DNA from: Polyrhizophydium stewartii
Taxonomy: Eukaryota > Chytridiomycota > Chytridiomycetes > Rhizophydiales
Assembly (NCBI GenBank): GCA_027604665.1
Contig: JADGIZ010000428.1
Location: 1-13,841 of the forward strand
DNA length: 13,841 bases
Direction of reading: 5' to 3'
Part shown: positions 7,924 through 13,841 of the stretch, piece by piece
Position numbering within the stretch: position 1 is the first letter of the stretch
How the letters are laid out: each line of letters starts with the position of its first letter
Notes under the pieces: model-generated
Told to the model about the DNA's origin: nothing
What the model saw: only the letters and a program-made list of their open reading frames with translations
Database searches by the model: none
Made by a program: the position numbers and the translations under genes

Positions 7924-10695
7924 ATGGATTTGGACGACGAGATCCTCGCCCTCGTCGACGACGACGCCGGCCTGGCAGCCGGCGGATCGGGAGGCGCGGG
8001 CGTGGGCGGGCCGGGCGAGTCGCACGAGGCCGCGCGCAAGCGCAAGCGGCGCAGGTTGGTGCTGCCTTGGGCGTCCTCGGAGCGCGGCAGGAACGGAGGA
8101 GGTTCCGCGGCCCCGTGCAGACACTTCTGCCACTGCCGCCGCGACTGCTGCAGCACGGCGCAGCGCAGCGCAGTCAGCGGTGTGACTGCCGAGGCCCGCT
8201 CCGAGGCCTCCCTGCGCGCATGCGTCCTCGGCGCTTACGCCCTCTGAAGAGCCTCAACCGCATCGGATTCCGACGACGACGACCACGGCGACGACGACAG
8301 CGACGGTTTGGGACCGAGACGCCGAGCCGCCGGTGGCGGGAGAGGCCGGACAGCAGCGGACAGCGGCGCCGGTCGGGCCGGCCACGAGCTTTCTGACGAA
8401 GGCGACGAGGAGCGCGACGACGACGACGACGACGACCTTTTGGACCCCAGTCTTGCCGAGGTGCGCTCGTGGAATCCGCAAGACCTTATGGGCGACGCCG
8501 AGGATCGCCGCAGGTGAGCCTTGCCCGACTCTAGGCCGCAGCTTGTGCAGCACGCGCCCATGGCATCCGCAAGTGGCTTCTCTGACCACCAAGATGAAGG
8601 CTCGCGGCCATGTCCGAACTGGAGCGAGAGATGGTGCTGGAGGAGCGCCAGAAGAAGGTTTGAGCCTCCGCTGCGTCGTCTCACGCCAAGTACCAACAGA
8701 AGCGGCGAGCTCATGTGTAACTGGATGCAGATTGACAGCTTGCAGGAGCGCACCATTCTCAAAAAGAGATTGAGCAAGCAGGCCGGCCTCACGCGGCCAA
8801 AGTCGGAGCAGCGTGCGTCTCGCCTGTTCAAGCACACTCGAGCGACCGCCGCCAGCGCTCACCATGTGTGCTATCATCTGTCGCAGGCGGCCAGCGCGCT
8901 CAGACAGGCCGCGAGAAGCTGGATCGCGGGCTGGAGAGCTTTCGGCGGCAGCGCGAGTCTCGCCGCGAAAAGCTGCTTGCTCGCGGCAACTCGGACGACG
9001 ACGGCAGCCAGCGCGGCAAGGACAGCCTCGATGACGACGAAGATCGCGGCTACCGGCGCACACGTTCGCACTCTTTTAGCAGCCAGAGCGGCGACGAGAG
9101 TGATCAAAATCGCCATGGCGCGGCAGCGCAACCAGCGGCGCCTGTAAGTTGCTGCCATCAGAGACCTGCAAAGGCGTACAAAAGAAGGCTCAATCGCCGA
9201 TGTGCGCAGATCGCCGTCGGACTCGAGGAAATCAGGTCGATCCAGATCACGCGGGACGAACTTGAACGCTGGACGCATGCCAGCTTCTTTTCCAAGACGG
9301 TTGTTGGTGCGGACCGTTGAGGATTGGCGTCACAGCTAGATCCGTCTGACACGATCCACGAACATGTGTGATGGTGCGTTGGGCCACGCAGGCTGCTTCG
9401 TGCGTATCGGAGTCGGCAGCGACCCAACGACGCGCGAGCAGGTGTACCGCATGGCGCAGATTCTCGGTAAGCTCAGGCCGCTCAAATAAGCCCCCGCTGG
9501 CGGGGCAAGCAGCACTAATCCGCCGCTGTGCTGGCAAACGCAGAGACGCCAACGTACCACCGCACGTACCGTCTCGCCAATACAGTCACCAAGACGGCTC
9601 TCAAGCTCGCACACGGCAAGGCCGTCAAGGTTTTTCTGATGGACATTGTATCCAACGGCCCGTTCAAAGAGGTCGGTCTGGGTTGACGTTTGAATTGTTT
9701 TGCATTCCCAGCGGACTGATGGACACATTTTCCCCATAGTCTGAATGGCGTCGGTACGAGCAGACGCTCAAGGTTGAGGGCGTACCGATGATGACCGCCG
9801 ACTTTGTGAGACAAAAGCAAAATGATCTGCGCAAAGCGCGCGAGCACTCCTTTACAAACGTCCGTCGCAGCCCGTAGCGTGGCTGCCCAGACGTGGCTGC
9901 CCAGATCGCCCAGGAGTTGAAATGGCTGACATGCACTCTCGCCGTTCCGGTCGCTGCAGGAGGAGATTGACGAAATGATCAAACGCAAGAAGCAGCTGAT
10001 CAAAGTGCCGCCCAACATCGCGTCAGAAAAGCTGAGGCTGCGTCACGAGCTGCAAGTTGCTCGAGAACGCGGCGACCATTCTCAAGTGCAAGCTCTCAGC
10101 GACCGCATCTTTGAGCTGGACCAGCTCAGCGAGCAACGTGTGCGCAATGATAAGTCGCATCTCGAGGGATTTGCCAGGCTCAATGAGCGCAACCGCCAGT
10201 CCAACTTCACAGAAGGCCGGTCAGCCGAGAAGAACGTGCTTGAGCAAAAGAAAAACAAGGGTAAGGGAGCCATATGCACGCCAGGAGCCTCATGGCATGG
10301 CTTTGACTGACTGCTGAATGTGGGTGCGCGGCAGGTGCTGCCGAATATGATCCGTTTGCGCGGCGTAAGACGGCACCCAAGCATGTCGTCGGCACAGAGC
10401 AAGAGACTGGTGACGAAAAGGCCGCGGCTGCCCCTGCCGCGCCTGCCGCACCTGCCGAGCCTGCCCAGATGCCCTCCAGCGCGGGTCTCCCGACCCGGCC
10501 GCCGAACAAATCGCCCAAGCCACCAAAGGCTGTTGTGGCCGAGGTTACTGCGGTGCTGGCCGACGACGACTTCTTGGACTCGATCGACATCAGCGCGCTT
10601 GAAAAAGGCAGGCGGCGTTGCCTTTGTGTTCTGGCAGGCTGTCGAGTGCTGACCAATCATCATGCGCGTTCACATCCACAGAATTCGGCCACTGA
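7924..10695 (+). CDS. RTF1: RTF1, Plus3-domain subunit of the Paf1 transcription elongation complex
   Basis: Rtf1 acts in the nucleus with Paf1C and Spt5 on elongating RNA polymerase II and promotes histone H2B ubiquitination. Frame-consistent exons are 7924-8054, 8250-8513, 8600-8657, 8746-8812, 8887-9143, 9210-9306, 9392-9466, 9544-9671, 9740-9859, 9960-10260, 10335-10616 and 10682-10695, giving about 597 aa. The N-terminus is acidic (MDLDDEILALVDDD; a run of seven Asp). The histone-modification domain is visible as NPQDLMGDAEDRRR joined to LAAMSELEREMVLEER. The Plus3 domain (about 265-400) runs IRSIQITRDELERW, CFVRIGVGSDPTTREQVYRM, TYRLANTVTKTALKLAHGKA, FLMDIVSNGPFKE, SEWRRYEQTLKVEGVPMM. 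A helical region (MIKRKKQLIKVPPNIASEK) and a C-terminal Ala/Pro-rich tail (EYDPFARRKTAPKHVVG, DDDFLDSIDISALEK) follow. Weak points: the long first intron (8055-8249), the intron at 8658-8745, and the last splice; if it is not used, the frame ends at 10780. Confidence 0.9.
8416..8436 (+). repeat. Trinucleotide repeat (GAC)7 in RTF1 coding sequence
   Basis: Seven consecutive GAC codons encode a poly-Asp run in the acidic N-terminal part of Rtf1. A shorter GAC-rich run (8270-8298) lies upstream in the same exon. Acidic low-complexity tracts are normal in this part of Rtf1. Confidence 0.85.
9878..9905 (+). repeat. 14-bp perfect tandem duplication inside an RTF1 intron
   Basis: The unit CGTGGCTGCCCAGA occurs at 9878-9891 and again at 9892-9905, inside the intron 9860-9959. 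That intron has donor GTCCGT, branch site CTGAC (about 9925) and acceptor TGCAG. The duplication accounts for this intron being longer (100 bp) than most others in the gene. Confidence 0.9.
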
Positions 10696-10860
10696 GTTCT
10701 TCAATGCACCGCAGGAGTTGCTGCCAAGAGGGACAAGCATAAAAAGCTCGGTTGCGTTGTATTCATCTCCTTGCGGTTGACGCTGTGTCTGCCATGTCAC
10801 GCAAACGAGCAGACGGCCAGTCGCCCGAGTGCATTGGATCGGCGGTATGCAGTCTGGCGC
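10696..10860. other. 165-bp convergent intergenic region (RTF1 and U2AF 3' ends)
   Basis: RTF1 (plus) and the U2AF gene (minus) end facing each other here. No gene is seen. If the last RTF1 intron is not spliced, the RTF1 frame reaches into this region and stops at 10780. Confidence 0.5.
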
Positions 10861-13412
10861 TCAGTATTCCTTCTTCTCGAAGCTTTCCTCGCTGTAAAAC
10901 GTGGCAATCACGACCCGCTCAGAGAAGGTTCGCCCAGCGAGCGCGCGCTGCGCGGCAGATGCGTATTGAGCCTCATCGAACCTGACAAAGACCTGGATAC
11001 GAAGACAAAGAGTCAGCTGTGCATCAAGTCCTCACATGCAACAGCCAAAGAAACAGCACACACCTTCCCCACGCCTGGGACAGAATGGCCCTCGATCGGA
11101 CGCGGAATCACAACCTCGACGACGGTGCCATACTTGGAGCACTCTTCCTTGACTTCTGCAACGATTTCTGGTCCAAAGAACGGAGCAAGGTCAGCGGGAT
11201 GGCCAGGGCGCTTGAGCCGAGGCGAAGGAGGCGGCAACCCACCGTCATATTCCTCTTGCGGCGTTAGGTCCTCGGCGGTGACCATATTCAGCAGAAGCAG
11301 CACGCTTGTTGTCCTTGTCGGGTCGCGGTTCGCGGCAGACAAGATGTCGTTGGGCATGAGGCCGACGGCGCCGGCTGCGGGCCGCTGGCTTGCCGCTGCC
11401 CGCTGGACAATGAGCTTCTTGTCGCCGATTTCCATGCCGTTAAGGGCCTGGCACACGGCGTCAATGACCGACGGATCAACGAACTCGCAAAATGCGAAAC
11501 CTTTGGAGAAGCCAGTCTGCGAGTCTCGGATGAGGCTGAACGACTTGAGCTGACCAAAAGTCTTGAGCAGATCCTGGATCTGGTCCTCTCTCAAGTACGT
11601 CGGGATCGCGCCGATGAAGAGCTTGTGCGGGCTGTCGGAGATGCTTGTCTGTGCAACGCCGCCGGCGGGCGGCATGACTCCGGGCGGGCCGGCCGCACGC
11701 TGCCCAGCTGGCAGGGACTGGGGCATGTCCGGGACGCCGAGGGAGGGATCGGGCACAAAGTCTTTCGGCCGGCGAATGCGCAGGAAGAAGCCGTCGAACG
11801 AAGTGTTGTCGAGCTGGAGCGCGTTGGCGGCCTCCTCCGGCGAGCGGAACTCGACGAAGCCGTAACCACGCTCGGGGTTGATGTATGCGTTGATGGCCAC
11901 GTTGCCAGGCTCCTTTGGCACGCCGAGCCGCTCGTAAGCGCGGCTGATAAAGTTCAACAGGCGCTCCTGGGGACGTGGCGCAGCCCAAGCGACGCTGTCA
12001 GCTCAAACGCAATGCTTTGGCTTGCACCACGAGGGCGGCGGCCGGGCCGGCGTGGCATTGCCGGCATCAGACGCCCACCTCTGTGCAATCCGGCGGGACG
12101 TTTCCGCAATAGAGGCGCTTGTACTGCCGCAAGGTCGAGGGCGGGCCGCGCCCAGGAAACGGCACGCCGCCCATGCCGCCGACGGCCGGCATGGGTCGGT
12201 CAGAGTCGCGCGAACCACGGCTTTGGGTGTCCGGCGGACGAGAGTATGGATCTCTCGAGTCTCGGGCATCGCGTGCGTCGTGGGCATCGCGGCCGTTGTT
12301 GCTGTGCGCCATGGCCATGCTGATGGCGTTGCGCTCCTGCGCAATTGCGGCGCCTGACTTGACCATGTGCGAAGGCAGCTGGAACTGGCCTGTCGCGGGG
12401 AGAGGGGCGGCAGCAGCCGGTCAGCAGCGCAGCGCAGCGCCTGGGGCGGCGGGGACGAGGCAGTCCCGCGAACGCGCCTGAAGCCTTGGCATTTTCGGCC
12501 GACTGGCCCTCGAACCCGGGCGGCGCGACGTCCCAGTTGCTGAGCTTGCGGGGCCGCAGATGCAGCGGCACAACCTCGGCGGCGGGGCTGGAGCTGCCGC
12601 GGCGCGAGGAGCGGCGCTCCCTGCTGGACGAGCGGCGCCGGCGGTCGGGGCTGCGCGACCGGCGGCGCCGACGCTCTCTGTCTCGGTCACGCTCTCTGTC
12701 CCTATCTCGGTCCCTATCGCGGTCGCGGTCCCTGTCACGGTCGCCTCGGTCACGGTCGCCTCGGTCGCGGTCGCCTCTCTCGCGGTCGCGGCTGCGCGAG
12801 CGGGATCTCGACCGGCGGCGGCGGTCTCGGTCGCGGCGGCGGTGATCAGAATCTGTTGGCGCGAGAGCACAGCGTCGAGGCGGCGCAAGGGGGCGGCGCA
12901 GCGTGTTCAGTCAGCTGTAGCACTGCGAGGGCGAGCGTGGGGGGGGGAGGGCAGTGTGCCCTCTGGTCTCTCCAGAGCCAGCTCCTGCGCCTCTGCCCTC
13001 GCTCTCAGCGGCAAGCAGAGACAGGACACGGACAGCGGCAGGGACGCAGCCGCCGGTCGCCCGCCGTGGGGCACCTGCCGCGCGCGGCAGCAGCAGCGCC
13101 GGACAGAGGGGCGGCCAGAGGTGGGGCCATAGGGGCGGCCTGGGCGTGCTTGCAGGCGGGGCGGCGGCACGAACCGTGCGGCAAGTCGCCCGAGGCAGCC
13201 GAGCCGGCAGCGTCGTGATCCAGAGCGTAGCGCAGCGACGCCGAGTCGCCGACAGCGTCCGCCGCGGCAGCAGACGGCGGGCCGTAGGCGTGGGCGTCGG
13301 CCGTGGCGTCTGCGGCAGCCGGTACGAGCGCGGGCGCGGGCAGGCGCGGGCATGAGCGTGTCAGCACCGCGGCGAGCGGGCGAACGTGCGGGCGGTCATG
13401 TCACTCACCCAT
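10861..13412 (-). CDS. U2AF2: U2AF large subunit (U2AF65 type): RS domain, RRM1, RRM2, UHM
   Basis: This subunit binds the polypyrimidine tract and recruits U2 snRNP with U2AF35 and SF1. Minus-strand exons are 13412-13409, 13309-13075, 13003-12924, 12852-12478, 12389-12079, 11966-11243, 11167-11064 and 10992-10861; phases all agree (about 654 aa). An Arg/Ser/Asp-rich domain (about 108-180) is followed by the U2AF35-binding segment SNWDVAPPGFEG, with the key Trp. RRM1 (about 322-402) has RLYCGNVPPDCTE and GYGFVEFR. RRM2 (about 449-525) has HKLFIGAIPTYL and SKGFAFCEF, and ends GDKKLIVQRA. The UHM (about 556-654) has LLLLNMVTAEDL, EEYDEIVAEVKEECSKYGTV, VIPRPIEGHSVPGVGK, VFVRF, AGRTFSERVVIATFY and stop. 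Splice evidence is strong from 12852 downwards. The three 5' exons (Ala-rich N-terminus MDATADAHAYGPPS) are a weaker model: the alternative is one 322-bp intron (13174-12853). Confidence 0.93.
11168..11242 (-). other. Stop-free 75-bp intron inside the UHM coding region of U2AF
   Basis: The donor GTGGGT follows EEYD, a CTGAC branch site is present, and the acceptor is GACCAG. Splicing gives EEYDEIVAEVKEECSKYG, matching the conserved UHM helix. Without splicing, 25 Pro/Leu-rich residues would be inserted into that helix. The intron is a multiple of three with no stop, so a plain ORF call includes it. Confidence 0.85.
12390..12477 (-). other. GC-AG intron in the U2AF gene
   Basis: The conserved segment SAENAKASGQFQLPSHM is only recovered if the exon ends at TCA-G (12478) and resumes with GC-CAG-TTC (12389). 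The intron then begins GCGCGT and ends CGACAG, with a perfect CTGAC branch site. The nearest GT donor (GTCCCC, further in) would break this conserved spacing. GC-AG introns are a known minor class of the major spliceosome. Here the sequence is a one-base change from the GTGCGT donor common in this window. Confidence 0.7.
12655..12845 (-). repeat. Degenerate RD/RE/RS dipeptide-coding repeat in U2AF
   Basis: The minus strand reads long alternations of Arg with Asp, Glu, Gly-Asp and Ser (for example DRDRGDRDRGDRDRDRDRD and SRSRSRSRDRER). On the DNA level this is a degenerate hexamer/nonamer repeat based on GACCGN. It is the RS-like domain of the U2AF large subunit, richer in Asp than the classical Ser form. 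Confidence 0.85.
13310..13408 (-). other. First intron of the U2AF gene, after a 4-nt coding first exon
   Basis: The donor GGTGAGT directly follows ATGG at 13412-13409. A CTGAC branch site lies near 13361 and the acceptor is GCCGCAG (13310). Splicing gives M-D-A-T-A-D-A-H-A-Y-G in the open frame of the next exon. This is the strongest donor at this end of the gene, but a first exon with only four coding bases needs transcript support. Confidence 0.5.
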
Positions 13413-13627
13413 TGCGAAGCGGTCGGCAAAGTGAGGAGAGCCGCCCACGCTGCAGGGTCGCCGCCCGCAACACACCGCACCTCCCCCCCCGCGCCAACGC
13501 CTGTCGCCCGCCACCACTCCAAACCACCAAGTGCTGGCTGCCGCCGCGGCCCGCCTCCTGCTCCATCGCTTCCCGGCTCATCGCCGGCTGGGGCCGTGCG
13601 CCGGCTGCCGTTTGCAGCTTTCCTCGA
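13413..13627. promoter_or_regulatory. 215-bp divergent promoter region between U2AF and the MUS81-like gene
   Basis: The two genes start away from each other here, so both promoters should lie in this interval. It is G/C-rich with a run of eight C (13483-13490). No TATA or CCAAT box is seen. Open frames on the minus strand in this interval have a Gly/Arg-rich composition that does not look like protein. Confidence 0.45.
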
Positions 13628-13841
13628 ATGCCCCGCGGCGCGCCGAAGCTGCCTGCGGATGCACCCGCGCTGCGACCGGGCGTCGGCTCGACGCCCGCAA
13701 CGCTCGGCCCTAGCGCTGCACAGGCTTGCGCAGATGCCGCCGCCGGCTGCGCCAACCCGTTGTTTGTCCAGTGGCTGTCCGAATGTGTGGCCGGACGTGC
13801 TCGCGTCGAGCAAGTCGCGCAAGCTGACCCCAACCCCCACC
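13628..13841 (+). CDS. MUS81: N-terminus of probable MUS81 structure-specific endonuclease (runs off the window)
   Basis: Mus81 with Eme1/Mms4 cleaves branched DNA such as replication forks and recombination intermediates. From the ATG at 13628 the frame is open to the right edge (71 codons). After a Pro/Ala-rich start it reads GCANPLFVQWLSECVAGRA at about residues 40-58. The C-x-NPLF-x-x-WL motif is characteristic of the N-terminal helix-hairpin-helix region of Mus81 across fungi and animals. The exon probably ends before the edge: GT donors at 13799 (GTGCTC) and 13814 (GTCGCG) are followed by a CTGAC branch-like site near 13823-13828, as in the other genes here. The nuclease (ERCC4) domain lies outside the window, so the call rests on this motif only. 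Confidence 0.6.
   Translation, partial: MPRGAPKLPADAPALRPGVGSTPATLGPSAAQACADAAAGCANPLFVQWLSECVAGRARVEQVAQADPNPH

Noticed and set aside
8658..8745. Two mini-introns of 33 and 31 nt flanking a YQQKRRAH exon in RTF1
   Set aside because: Both would be far shorter than every other intron here. A single 88-bp intron with a TAAC branch site fits size and phase better, although homology does not settle it.
11625..12323. Plus-strand ORF of 232 codons opposite U2AF
   Set aside because: Antisense shadow of RRM1/RRM2 coding sequence with no recognisable protein features.
13005..13840. Minus-strand ORFs upstream of the U2AF start as a separate gene
   Set aside because: The part below 13310 is better explained as U2AF exon 2. 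The part above 13412 is Gly/Arg-rich and overlaps the MUS81-like start on the other strand.
1..13841. Prokaryotic operon, CRISPR array, tRNA/rRNA, transposon or viral remnant
   Set aside because: No Shine-Dalgarno-led gene chain, no regularly spaced repeats, no terminal inverted repeats, no transposase or reverse-transcriptase motifs. The spliced eukaryotic genes explain almost all of the window.

Overview
The window looks like GC-rich nuclear DNA of a fungus, most likely a basidiomycete. Five protein genes and the start of a sixth are packed head to tail, and every complete one is broken by many short introns (mostly 65-120 bp). These have GT-AG ends, a CTGAC-type branch site and an unusual liking for GTGCG donors. 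All exon models here were built by hand from reading-frame continuity, splice signals and remembered family alignments. No transcript or database evidence was available.

Layout, left to right. (1) 222-4690, minus: a large signalling adaptor of the Ste50/Ubc2 type with SAM, coiled coil, RA and two SH3 domains, a long low-complexity stretch and, after two terminal introns, a villin-headpiece-like C-terminus. (2) 4753-6482, plus: a WD40 protein of the AAMP/Sqt1 family (ribosome assembly chaperone), starting only 62 bp from the adaptor's start codon in divergent orientation. (3) 6658-7797, plus: a small four-helix membrane protein resembling a voltage-sensor/ion-channel domain. (4) 7924-10695, plus: RTF1, the Plus3-domain subunit of the Paf1 transcription elongation complex. 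(5) 10861-13412, minus: the large subunit of the splicing factor U2AF (RS domain, two RRMs, UHM), convergent with RTF1. (6) 13628 to the right edge, plus: the N-terminus of a probable MUS81 structure-specific endonuclease, divergent from U2AF across 215 bp.

The genes do not form a pathway: they are housekeeping functions (ribosome assembly, elongation, splicing, DNA repair) next to a MAPK-cascade adaptor and an uncharacterised membrane protein. No mobile element, tRNA, rRNA, CRISPR or prokaryotic operon signal was seen. The most noteworthy points are the villin-headpiece-like tail on the Ste50-like adaptor, a GC-AG intron inside the gene for a splicing factor, a predicted 14-nt microexon, a 4-nt coding first exon, and six stop-free introns of length 3n that naive ORF calling would absorb into the proteins.
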